This document shows, one piece after another, positions 17,130 through 24,704 of a DNA stretch of 48,269 nucleotides; positions within the stretch are counted from its first letter, which is position 1, and each line of letters begins with the position of its first letter. Source of the stretch: an uncultured Eubacteriales bacterium. GTDB lineage: Bacteria; Bacillota; Clostridia; Peptostreptococcales; Anaerovoracaceae. Location: positions 69,659-117,927 of the forward strand of contig CACYYH010000002.1 in NCBI GenBank assembly GCA_902778565.1, read 5' to 3'. Both the position numbers and the translations under genes were made by a program. The notes beneath the pieces are model-generated. The model was not told where the DNA came from. It made no database searches and saw only the letters and a list, made by a program, of their open reading frames with translations.

Positions 17130-18599
17130 ATGATAGACCTGAGAAAAAACGAAACCGGACTTAAGCACAATATCGACCGTGCCAGGGAAAGAAATATCAT
17201 CCTTCCCACTCTGGAACAGCAGAGAGACCCTTCTAAGATCCCTGAAAAGATCAAGGAAAAACTTACTAAGGTGGGCATGCAGGATATAAATCCTCTCAAC
17301 CTCTTCAGGATCACCTGGAAAAATGAACAAAAAGACTTTGGCGGCCTTTTCCACGGCCCTAACTATATCGTTTTGCCGCCTGAACTCACAGGCGTCAAAT
17401 GCCGCATCATCTGCATGCTGGGCAGATGGTTCCCCATCGGAGCTCACAAGGTAGGCGCAGCTTTCGGCTGTCTGGTGCCACCTCTGGTCACCGGTCAGTT
17501 CGATTCCACCTACCACAAGGGCGCATGGCCTTCCACCGGAAATTACTGCCGTGGCGGCGCATTCAACAGCGCGCTGCTCAGCTGCTATTCAATAGCAATC
17601 CTTCCCGAAGGCATGAGCCGCGAGCGCTTTGACTGGCTTGAAGGCGTGGCTTCGGAAGTCATCGCCACCCCCGGATCCGAATCCAACGTAAAAGCCATCT
17701 ACGACAAGGTGGCCGAACTCAAAGCGCAGGACGACGTATGGGTCTTCAACCAGTTCCAGGAGATGGGAAACTACATGTGGCACTATAACATAACCGGAAA
17801 TGCCATCTCAGATGCCTTTGAAGAGATCAAAGGCGAGAACGGCCGCTTCGCCGGCATGGCTTTCTGCTCAGGTTCAGCAGGCACCATGGGATCAGGAGAC
17901 AGACTGAAGGAACTCTATCCCACAGCCAAGCTTGGTGTAGGCGAATCCCTGCAGTGCCCTACTCTTCTGGACAACGGCTTCGGCGACCACAGGATCGAAG
18001 GCATAGGCGACAGACACGTGCCCTGGATACACAATGTAAAGAATACCGATATGGTGATCGCCATAGACGACGAGGATCCTGTAGAAGCCCTCCGCCTCTT
18101 CAATGAACCCATTGGACGAGCTTATCTGAAGGAGCAGGGCGTGAATCCCGAACTCGTAGATCTCCTCGGATACTTCGGCATCTCAGGCATAGCCAACGCT
18201 ATTTGCTGCATCAAGATGGCCAAGTACTATGAACTGAACGAAAACGACGTAGTCGCTACCGTGCTTACCGATTCAGCTGCCATGTATGGTTCCAGGATCG
18301 AGGAAATGAGAGCCCGCGACGGAGAATATACACACGAAAAAGCCGCCGTCGACTTCCATACCCACATCCTGGGAGAAAAGACCGATGGCATGCTGGAGCT
18401 CCGCTACACCGATAGGAAGCGCATCCACAACCTCAAGTACTACACCTGGGTGGAACAGCAGGGCAAGACCATAGAAGAGCTGAACGCTCTCTGGTACGAT
18501 CAGGCAGGAACCTGGGGACAGGCTGCCAAAGCCGCTGCTGACATCGACGACCTCATCAACGAGTTCAACGAAGCCACGGGGCTTCTGAAAAAGCTGTAA
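17130..18599 (+). CDS. Unassigned fold-type II PLP-dependent enzyme
   Basis: 489 residues, much longer than cysteine synthase (~310). The likely PLP lysine is Lys107 in FPIGAHKVGAAFG. STGNYCRGG follows, in the position of the SGNTG substrate loop, and SGSAGTMGSGDRLK looks like the phosphate-binding glycine loop. Extra sequence lies at the N-terminus (first ~90 residues) and in the C-terminal third. Cysteine synthase, threonine deaminase and diaminopropionate lyase all share the fold, but none matches closely. From its operon with an amidohydrolase I infer action on the amino acid that the partner releases, perhaps by elimination. GGAGCTCGAC precedes the ATG. Confidence 0.65.
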   Translation: MIDLRKNETGLKHNIDRARERNIILPTLEQQRDPSKIPEKIKEKLTKVGMQDINPLNLFRITWKNEQKDFGGLFHGPNYIVLPPELTGVKCRIICMLGRWFPIGAHKVGAAFGCLVPPLVTGQFDSTYHKGAWPSTGNYCRGGAFNSALLSCYSIAILPEGMSRERFDWLEGVASEVIATPGSESNVKAIYDKVAELKAQDDVWVFNQFQEMGNYMWHYNITGNAISDAFEEIKGENGRFAGMAFCSGSAGTMGSGDRLKELYPTAKLGVGESLQCPTLLDNGFGDHRIEGIGDRHVPWIHNVKNTDMVIAIDDEDPVEALRLFNEPIGRAYLKEQGVNPELVDLLGYFGISGIANAICCIKMAKYYELNENDVVATVLTDSAAMYGSRIEEMRARDGEYTHEKAAVDFHTHILGEKTDGMLELRYTDRKRIHNLKYYTWVEQQGKTIEELNALWYDQAGTWGQAAKAAADIDDLINEFNEATGLLKKL

Positions 18600-18614
18600 A
18601 TAAACCATCAAAAA

Positions 18615-18670
18615 GGAAAAGACCTCACCGTTGAGGTCTTTTCCTGACCTCTTCATCGAGGTCTTTTTTT
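18615..18670 (+). terminator. Tandem terminators after the PLP gene
   Basis: A perfect 13-bp stem (18615-18627 with 18632-18644, loop CCGT) is followed directly by GACCTC/GAGGTC (18646-18663) and a run of seven or more T. Both stems share GACCTC/GAGGTC, so they could exchange strands. The first may also stop cbiK transcripts arriving from the other side. Confidence 0.85.
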
Positions 18671-18738
18671 ATTTCTTTGGTTTCGCATATATTACAGGAG
18701 GTTTATTTCTGTATTCTGCGTTTCCAAAATAATAAACT

Positions 18739-19524
18739 TTATTTGATCACACTCGCATGCTCTGCATGCCAGATATACATCTTTACCACTTCCGGTAATT
18801 CTCCCAGGCCTCTTACATGGCATTCCACCTCAGGCCCCAGTTCTTTGATCTGGTTCTTCCAGGAATCCGGACTGTCGCCTGCCATATCATTGGTAGCATG
18901 GTCTCCTGCAACCAAAAGAAGCGGTGCCAGGAATACCCTCTCGGGTTTAAGTTCCTTTATTTTTTCAAGTACTGGCTCGATCCCCGGAGTGAATTCCACA
19001 GTACCTATCGCGTAGTTATCATGTCCATCTTTATTGAACTGTCTCTTCAGTTCCTCATAGGCGTCAAACTCTAATTTCGCGCTTCCGTGTCCCATAAACA
19101 CCAGCATGTCTTTATCTGTCAGTTCAGAATATCTGCTCTCTAGTATTCTTGCGACATGATATACATCTCTGTATGAACTGATCAGTGGCGCTCCAAAAGA
19201 AACGCTTTGGAATCTGTTCTGATTGGCGCAGATCCGATTCATGATTTTGTCATACTCTTCTCCTGCCACCAGATGCGTCGGCTGCACGAGAAGGTCTGTT
19301 ATGCCATCTTTTTCCATTTGGTCCAGAGCCTCATCAACAGAGAAAATGACCGTGTTATCTCTTTCCTTTATCTTTTTGCGGATCATGCCGCTGGTCCATG
19401 CGCGGTAGAATGTTCTGTCCGGGAACCTTTTCATAAGTTCTTCTTCTATAACGTCTATCGTCATGCTCCTTGTTTCAGGGTAAGATGTGCCAAAGCTTAC
19501 GACGAGAATTGCTTTGTTTTCCAT
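18739..19524 (-). CDS. cbiK: Sirohydrochlorin cobaltochelatase, CbiK type
   Basis: CbiK inserts cobalt into (pre)corrin sirohydrochlorin in the anaerobic B12 pathway. The 261 residues start with ILVVSFGTSYPETR, a class hallmark. The metal-site histidines are His146 in FMGHGS and His209 in LVAGDHATND, matching His145 and His207 of Salmonella CbiK, with glutamates 89-90 nearby. It is the last gene of a riboswitch-controlled operon with an ABC uptake system, 49 bases after the ATPase gene. No other cobalamin biosynthesis gene is in the window. Confidence 0.9.
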   Translation of the reverse strand: MENKAILVVSFGTSYPETRSMTIDVIEEELMKRFPDRTFYRAWTSGMIRKKIKERDNTVIFSVDEALDQMEKDGITDLLVQPTHLVAGEEYDKIMNRICANQNRFQSVSFGAPLISSYRDVYHVARILESRYSELTDKDMLVFMGHGSAKLEFDAYEELKRQFNKDGHDNYAIGTVEFTPGIEPVLEKIKELKPERVFLAPLLLVAGDHATNDMAGDSPDSWKNQIKELGPEVECHVRGLGELPEVVKMYIWHAEHASVIK

Positions 19525-19573
19525 ATTATTCCTTTCTCTTTAATAAACATTTACATCTTGCGATCCTGTCAGG

Positions 19574-20368
19574 TCAGAATCGTACGTCCGGCATAAATAT
19601 TACATTTGGCTTGCCTGTTACACTGTTGATGCTGATTTGGGTATCCACGCCGAACAGATCTTTGATCTTGGACGGAACAAACATTTCTTCAGGCGTACCC
19701 ACATCATAGATCCTTCCCTTTTTCATCAGAATGATCTTATCGCAGTAGCAGGCTGCTATGTTCAGATCATGGACAGAAGAAAAAACGGTAACGTCCTGAC
19801 TTTTCAATATGTTCATGATCTGATACTGATAGCCTATATCCAGATGGTTCGTGGGTTCATCAAGGATGATCAGCTGTGCCTGCTGTACAAGAGCCCTGGC
19901 CACCAGCGTTCTCTGCTTTTCGCCGCCGGAAAGGGACAGGAAGCTCCTTTCCTCATAGCCTTCCATCCCTACTTCCCTGAGTGCGGCTCGCACGATCTCT
20001 CCTTCGGCATGCATATCGTTATGGAACATCTTCTGATGGGCAAAACGCCCCAGCATCACCATATCGAAAACGTTCATGTCGAACTCCACGTTGTTTTCCT
20101 GCTGCATTACAGACATCTCCAGAGCAGATTCCTTGTTGGACATCTCCAAAACGCTTTTGCCGTCGATATACACTGCGCCGCGGCTTGGAGTATATACCCT
20201 GTAGATGTTTTTCAAGAGGGTGGACTTACCGCAGCCATTAGGGCCCACAAGACCCACAAAGGATCCCTCTTCCACGTCAAGGCTGACACCATCCACAATG
20301 ACTTTGGTGTTGATGGAGTATTTAAGTTCCTCAACGCTCAGTTTCACGTTCAAAGCATTGTTTTCCAT
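19574..20368 (-). CDS. ABC transporter ATPase, BtuD/FecE family
   Basis: 264 residues. Walker A is GPNGCGKST with Lys48, the signature is LSGGEKQR, and Walker B is LIILDEPTNHLD, followed by a switch histidine in SSVHDLN. It energises the permease encoded 2 bases upstream. The cobalamin riboswitch ahead of the operon points to corrinoid uptake (BtuD-like). The protein family also serves iron siderophores, so the assignment rests on context. Confidence 0.88.
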   Translation of the reverse strand: MENNALNVKLSVEELKYSINTKVIVDGVSLDVEEGSFVGLVGPNGCGKSTLLKNIYRVYTPSRGAVYIDGKSVLEMSNKESALEMSVMQQENNVEFDMNVFDMVMLGRFAHQKMFHNDMHAEGEIVRAALREVGMEGYEERSFLSLSGGEKQRTLVARALVQQAQLIILDEPTNHLDIGYQYQIMNILKSQDVTVFSSVHDLNIAACYCDKIILMKKGRIYDVGTPEEMFVPSKIKDLFGVDTQISINSVTGKPNVIFMPDVRF

Positions 20369-20370
20369 GG

Positions 20371-21447
20371 TCAGCCTCCTAACTTACTGTTCGACTTCCT
20401 GATCAGATACAGGAAGAACGGTGCGCCGAAAAAGGCTGAAACGACTCCGATGGGCAATTCCTCCGGAGCTACCAGAACACGCGACAGTATATCTGCTATC
20501 ACCAGGAATGTTCCCCCCACAAGCATTGACGCCGGCACCAGCCACTTGTGCTTGGTGCCCACTATAGATCGCGTGATATGAGGGATAGTGAGTCCGACAA
20601 AACCGATGGTTCCGGATATTGATACGATGATTCCGGTAAGGAGCGTTGCTATTATGATGATTGCAAGCTTTAGTTTATCAGTATTGACTCCCACGGTAGA
20701 TGCTACATCGTCTCCCAAAAGGAGAACGTCCAGCTGCTTCGTGAGCAGCATGATCAGTAGGAAGCACACAACAAACGCTATTGTGGCATATTTGAGTTTC
20801 TCCCATGAGGCTCCGCTTAAGGAACCCATCATCCAGTAGGTAGCCGTCTTCACTTTATCGGAACCTGTCTTGGTGTGATAGATCATGAAGTTGGTTATGG
20901 CGCTGAATAACGCTGAAACTGCGATTCCTGCCAGAACCAGCTGTGTAGCTGTTACCTTGTTTCTGATAGTAGCTATCTTCAGAGCCATCATTATACTAAG
21001 TACAGCTCCCGCAAAGGCACCTACCATGGTACCGTAACCACCGAGGAATGACAGATATCCATACATGATAACTGATACCGCTCCGGCGGATGCACCATGT
21101 GATATACCGAGTACGTAAGGGTCAGCCAATGGGTTCTTAGTAAGCACCTGCATCAGGATGCCGCAAAGAGTAAGGCCTGCCCCTACTATAAAGGCCGTGA
21201 GGATCCTGGGTATCCTGATTGTCCACAGGATGATCGCAGTGCTTTCTTCCCAGTCAGGCTCGTAGACCTCTCTCCCCGCAATTTCGTTGATTATCACCTT
21301 GCCTATAGACTCTTCTCTCAGGTCCACGCTTCCCAGGGTAGTCGCAGTAATAAATGCAAAAAACAATATGACCACCATCAAAAGACAAAAGATAAGATAG
21401 TGGGATTTTTTATTCAGCGGGAATAACGGTGTCTTTTCCTTTTCCAT
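20371..21447 (-). CDS. ABC transporter permease, BtuC/FecCD family
   Basis: 358 residues with about ten membrane segments. WTIRIPRILTAFIVGAGL and the coupling region GTIGFVGLTIPHITR, followed by VIADILSRVL and the GVVSAFFGAPFFLYL tail, are FecCD-family hallmarks. An N-terminal cytoplasmic lead and first helix precede residue 45. It works with the ATPase (2-base gap) and the lipoprotein upstream. Corrinoid specificity is inferred from the riboswitch. Confidence 0.88.
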   Translation of the reverse strand: MEKEKTPLFPLNKKSHYLIFCLLMVVILFFAFITATTLGSVDLREESIGKVIINEIAGREVYEPDWEESTAIILWTIRIPRILTAFIVGAGLTLCGILMQVLTKNPLADPYVLGISHGASAGAVSVIMYGYLSFLGGYGTMVGAFAGAVLSIMMALKIATIRNKVTATQLVLAGIAVSALFSAITNFMIYHTKTGSDKVKTATYWMMGSLSGASWEKLKYATIAFVVCFLLIMLLTKQLDVLLLGDDVASTVGVNTDKLKLAIIIIATLLTGIIVSISGTIGFVGLTIPHITRSIVGTKHKWLVPASMLVGGTFLVIADILSRVLVAPEELPIGVVSAFFGAPFFLYLIRKSNSKLGG

Positions 21448-21474
21448 TCCCTTGCTCCTTTTTTAACGGCGTAT

Positions 21475-21501
21475 AGCAGGTCCGGTTAAACCGGACCTGC
21501 T
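21475..21501 (-). promoter_or_regulatory. Intercistronic stem-loop between binding protein and permease genes
   Basis: AGCAGGTCCGGTT and AACCGGACCTGCT form a perfect 13-bp stem with a single-base centre. There is no immediate T-run, so it looks like an mRNA-stabilising or partial-stop hairpin that leaves more binding protein than permease. Confidence 0.6.
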
Positions 21502-21554
21502 GCCCTTTACATAAACACAAAAGTTACTGGTATTAAATCTTCAATGTCTGTTTT

Positions 21555-22613
21555 TTAGTTGAACTTTTCAGGATAGAACTGCTTAGCCATGATCTCAACT
21601 GTTCCTGCGGAACCTGCAGAGCCCTGCATGTCGGAGCAGCATGCTGAATAGATACGTCCCTCTTTGACAGCTCTTAACTGTGAAGTGAATTCGTTTGTTT
21701 TAAGGAATTCGGTCTTTGCTTCTGTGTCATAGTCATAATCAAGAATGAGAATGACGTCGGGATCTCTCTCTACTACTTCCTCCCATGAAGGTGTAGCCCA
21801 GCCTTTTTCGATGTCATCAAAAATGGAGATGCCGCCTGCGAGCTTGATCATATCGCCGGGAACGCCCTGGCATGCTGTGAAAGGAGCATCCTCACCGGAG
21901 TCATATACAAACACTTTGATAGGGTTCTTATAGACTTCCTCGCCGAGTGTCTCTTTAACTGCTGCAAGCTTATCCTTCATTGCCTGGACCTTCTGCTCTG
22001 CAAGCTCAGTGCAGCCGAATACGTGTCCGAGAACTTCATAGTCCTTGTAGATGTCCTCGAAGGTAGCTGAGTCGGAGCAGCAGTAAGGGAAATAAGGCAC
22101 GATGTTGTGCTCAAGGCAGAACTGAACCGAGAAGTTATCGTCTGAGAAGAGTGAATCCCAGCCCATCATGAAATCGCATCCTGTAGCAATGATCTGCTCT
22201 TTGGAAGCGTTTCTTAAGTTAACTCCGTCCTCGGTGATCTTGGTAACTTTATCTCTTGCGGGATAATCGGATACTGTTGACCAGCATGCTCCTCTTGTGA
22301 AGCCTGCCATGTGATCCTCAAGTCCCAGATCGAAGAAGAAGTCCGCCATCTGATCTCCGTCAGCTATAGCTGCAACGGGAGGAGCAGTGAAGGTTTCCTC
22401 CATGTTCTGGCCGATTCCGGATCTCTCCAGATTCAGAGTGATGGTGTAAGGTTCATACTCATTACCGTCTATACCTACCGCGATGTTTCCGTCCTGAACG
22501 GTATAGGTATCACCCTTGGAACCTGTTACGGTGTTGTCATCATCGTTTCCGCATGCTGCAAAGAGCATAACAAGGCATACGATCAAAAGAATAATAATAG
22601 TTTTCTTTTTCAT
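21555..22613 (-). CDS. Corrinoid-type ABC substrate-binding lipoprotein
   Basis: 352 residues from ATG 22613, which has a TCCTTTGAAA-region AAGGAGG site upstream; a longer reading frame to 22709 runs back through the terminator hairpin and is not real. Residues 1-20 are a lipoprotein signal (MKKKTIIILLIVCLVMLFAA) with lipid-modified Cys21. The rest is a TroA/BtuF-fold binding domain with GLEDHMAG, a NASKEQIIATGCDFMMGW segment and a final Cys-Cys pair in IYSACCSDM. It heads the operon right after a cobalamin riboswitch, so vitamin B12 or cobinamide is the likely ligand. Several cysteines are unusual for an exported lipoprotein. Confidence 0.85.
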   Translation of the reverse strand: MKKKTIIILLIVCLVMLFAACGNDDDNTVTGSKGDTYTVQDGNIAVGIDGNEYEPYTITLNLERSGIGQNMEETFTAPPVAAIADGDQMADFFFDLGLEDHMAGFTRGACWSTVSDYPARDKVTKITEDGVNLRNASKEQIIATGCDFMMGWDSLFSDDNFSVQFCLEHNIVPYFPYCCSDSATFEDIYKDYEVLGHVFGCTELAEQKVQAMKDKLAAVKETLGEEVYKNPIKVFVYDSGEDAPFTACQGVPGDMIKLAGGISIFDDIEKGWATPSWEEVVERDPDVILILDYDYDTEAKTEFLKTNEFTSQLRAVKEGRIYSACCSDMQGSAGSAGTVEIMAKQFYPEKFN

Positions 22614-22640
22614 ATTTTCCTTTCCTCCTTTGAAACTATT

Positions 22641-22669
22641 AAAAAAGCCGGCCTGCAGCACAGGTCGGC
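22641..22669 (-). terminator. Riboswitch-controlled terminator before the B12 uptake operon
   Basis: On the minus strand GCCGACCTG (22661-22669) pairs with CAGGCCGGC (22647-22655) with one G-U pair, followed by TTTTTTAAT. This is the expression platform of riboswitch 2. Confidence 0.88.
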
Positions 22670-22761
22670 AAATAATAAACGAACTATAGAAAACTAGCCT
22701 TCGTAACACGTCAAGTCCTATTCATTACCGGTGCCATACCTCGTGACACATGAGATAACGT

Positions 22762-22920
22762 ACAGAAAGCAGGTCTCCTGGCTCATGATGTAAGGGCTTC
22801 CGCCTTCCCGGAGATTCTCCAGTGACGTAATGGAAGTCCAAATCATTTACAGTTACGGGATAGCACAGGATTCTCACCTGTTTCCCTTTTAAAGCAATTC
22901 CGGTGGAAATTGCTACTCCC
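22762..22920 (-). promoter_or_regulatory. Cobalamin riboswitch (2)
   Basis: On the minus strand: AAACAGGTGAGAATCCTGTG, ATCCCGTAACTGT, GTCACTGG, GGGAAGGCGG and GAGCCAGGAGACCTGC (22769-22784), in the order of the cobalamin class. It lies between a strong promoter and a terminator ahead of the binding-protein gene. It represses corrinoid uptake and cbiK when B12 is sufficient. Confidence 0.95.
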
Positions 22921-22965
22921 TGTATAATTTTAATTTTGGTTAATTGATTAACAATTTATGTTTTG

Positions 22966-22994
22966 ATTATATCACCGCACTGTATAGTTGTCAA
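22966..22994 (-). promoter_or_regulatory. Promoter of the B12 uptake operon
   Basis: On the minus strand TTGACA (22989-22994) and TATAAT (22966-22971) with a 17-base spacer, a consensus promoter. Its -35 box overlaps the stop codon of the LuxR-type gene. Confidence 0.85.
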
Positions 22995-23956
22995 CGACTA
23001 ACATCAGGTACGACCGCCTCCTTCTCCCCTGCCATGACCTGGATGGCCTGCACCCGGTTCTCTGCACCTATTTTGCGGTAAAGGTTTGAAGCATGGACCT
23101 TAACGGTATTGGGGGAAAGATACATCATGGCAGCGATCTCTTTGTTGCTCTTTCCTTCATATAACAGTTTGGCGATCTCAACCTCTCTTTCGGACAGTCC
23201 GCAGGAGCTTTTCAGTTCATCCAGCCTCTTCTTAAATGGCACCTGCCTTTTCATCTCCCGGGAATCATCTTTGTTTATGGTCCTCCACACGAATTCGAAG
23301 GTGGCAACGTTGAATATCAGCCAGATCACTTCGTACACCTCTTCAGAGTGCAAAAAGAACTGGTACCTGGTCTGTTGGTCCGCATTGCTCATGGTGCAGA
23401 TGATACAAACAAATATGCAGAGTCCGATGAATACCGCTATGTATCCGTTGGCAGTACTGTTTTCTGAGCTTCTGCTCTTCCGGCAGAATGCGATGGTCTC
23501 CAGCGTAAGAACTATGATGGGAGCGGCGTTTATAACTATCATGAGTATGAAATATATTCTTTCTTCTTCAGCCCCATTCCAGTTCAGGAGAGCATCGAAA
23601 TATAAAAGCAAAAGCGCCGTAACAGCAAAAAATGCTTCTGACAATCTCGGCATGGGCAGCCCCAGATATTCCTTTTCCATATGTATCAGCACATAGATCA
23701 GGACTACTTCCAGGATGTTCTCCATGACATATATCCATTCCAGGTCAGGCTCTGCCAGGATCTGCGTCAGATACAGCCTCATAAAATCGCACAGATTAAG
23801 CAGGAGCACCGTGGTGAGAAATGCGGTGGTGCTCTTTTGCTTAGCTAATCTGCTGGTGGCTTCCAGGCCTTTGGTCCTGACTGTCATGTGTACAGCAAAC
23901 CCTGCCACGCTTATGAACATCGTAAGTATGTAAATGAATTCAACCAGAATATGCAT
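22991..23956 (-). CDS. Membrane-anchored LuxR-type transcriptional regulator
   Basis: 321 residues from ATG 23956, chosen because GGGAG lies 9 bases ahead; a longer frame to 24031 has no visible binding site. Six or seven hydrophobic segments fill residues 1-215. A charged linker of about 30 residues then leads to a C-terminal LuxR/GerE helix-turn-helix: LSEREVEIAKLLYEGKSNKE and MYLSPNTVKVHASNLYRKIG. It carries no receiver domain, so the membrane part is probably the sensor. Ligand and targets are unknown. Neighbours are the B12 operon downstream and a decayed antiporter upstream. Confidence 0.8.
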   Translation of the reverse strand: MHILVEFIYILTMFISVAGFAVHMTVRTKGLEATSRLAKQKSTTAFLTTVLLLNLCDFMRLYLTQILAEPDLEWIYVMENILEVVLIYVLIHMEKEYLGLPMPRLSEAFFAVTALLLLYFDALLNWNGAEEERIYFILMIVINAAPIIVLTLETIAFCRKSRSSENSTANGYIAVFIGLCIFVCIICTMSNADQQTRYQFFLHSEEVYEVIWLIFNVATFEFVWRTINKDDSREMKRQVPFKKRLDELKSSCGLSEREVEIAKLLYEGKSNKEIAAMMYLSPNTVKVHASNLYRKIGAENRVQAIQVMAGEKEAVVPDVSR

Positions 23957-24043
23957 GTCTCTTTTCTCCCAGTGATTTAATACCCATTCAGCCTCCCCTT
24001 CAAACCCTGCTTGCAATGTATTTTTTCGCATTCACTACGAGAA

Positions 24044-24063
24044 GACCCGGCTTTCACCGGGTC
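24044..24063. promoter_or_regulatory. Hairpin upstream of the LuxR-type gene
   Basis: GACCCGG (24044-24050) and CCGGGTC (24057-24063) form a perfect stem with a 6-base loop. On either strand the T-run after it is poor; it may be an old terminator belonging to the pseudogene beyond it. Confidence 0.4.
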
Positions 24064-24177
24064 CTTTCGCTCTTTACTTTCATGATTCGTTATTATTCCC
24101 GGAGATTTCGTTAGGCTTTCTGATCTTCCTCATATATGTTCGTTCTGCGTGATGATTTCCTCGGGGACTTCAGTTAT

Positions 24178-24373
24178 TCATCCATAGCTCAGTATATAAG
24201 GGACGCGAAGGAGAGGTCCTGCTGCGGGCGCAAGGTCAGTGGTATCGGAAAGCGTTGACACTTTATCTCAGAAATATGTTCCCGATACCACAGCTTCGGC
24301 AGTCATGGCGGGAGAGGAGCCAAGGACTGTGCCGACGCCTGTTAGGGCTGCGCCCATAATTTTTGTGGCGGGC
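24178..24373 (-). pseudogene. Remnant of an NhaC-family antiporter gene
   Basis: On the minus strand one frame reads MGAALTGVGTVLGSSPAM, continues to TAEAVVSGTYF, hits TGA, and goes on in the same frame with DKVSTLSDTTDLAPAAGP before ending at TGA 24178. This matches the NhaC segment LIAGMVLSGACCGDKFSPLSDSTNLAAG of the intact gene at 12.8-14.4 kb. The stop falls where the family has the glycine of GDK, and sequence between LGSS and PA is deleted. Only about 60 of 500 codons survive. The preserved LSDTT-LAPA motif is closer to the classical NhaC signature than to the intact copy, so it looks like a second antiporter rather than a duplicate. Confidence 0.7.
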
Positions 24374-24486
24374 TATGATGAACCTGTACAGGAATATCAG
24401 CAGTACGTTAAACATCTGGAGTACTGACGTACTGAAATTTTTCTGCCTGTAATTATTTCTCCTGATATTAAGAATAATAAAGGGAA

Positions 24487-24600
24487 AAGGGTATGAAGCG
24501 CTGCCTTTCACCAGCGCTCCCTAATTATAGGGTCGCCGCCCTCCGCTTCTCAATTACCCGCCAGGGTATTTCGCGCTAAACTTTCGGGTATATGATTTCC
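24487..24600. other. Unidentified structured intergenic block
   Basis: Within the 748-base stretch between the LuxR-type gene and the GATE gene, this part is rich in nested complementarity. GAAGCG (24495-24500) can pair with CGCTTC (24544-24549), enclosing hairpins AGCGCTG/CAGCGCT and CCCTA-atta-TAGGG; next to it lies TACCC-gcca-GGGTA. The plan resembles a multi-branched RNA. I compared it by eye with common riboswitch, tRNA, SRP and RNase P consensus and found no match; the coding strand is unknown. The rest of the gap (24064-24177, 24374-24486) shows nothing recognisable. Confidence 0.35.
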
Positions 24601-24640
24601 TGCCTGTCTGCATGAGCCACAGCACCCATTTTTCGGCAAT

Positions 24641-24666
24641 AAAAACCGGCAGCGCTATGCTGCCGG
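24641..24666 (-). terminator. Terminator after the GATE-domain gene
   Basis: CCGGCAGC (24646-24653) pairs with GCTGCCGG (24659-24666) around GCTAT; on the minus strand it is followed by TTTTT. Confidence 0.88.
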
Positions 24667-24704
24667 CTCCAATGTTTTTGGTTTATACGTTTGTGGTATT
24701 TACT

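Noticed and set aside
22614-22709. N-terminal extension of the binding lipoprotein
   Set aside because: The in-frame extension passes through the terminator hairpin of the riboswitch and would bury the lipoprotein signal peptide; ATG 22613 has a good ribosome binding site.
24263-24511. Minus-strand 82-codon reading frame, and a 62-codon plus-strand frame at 24239-24427
   Set aside because: Arg/His-rich, no ribosome binding site, no family resemblance. Both are out-of-frame readings over the antiporter remnant.
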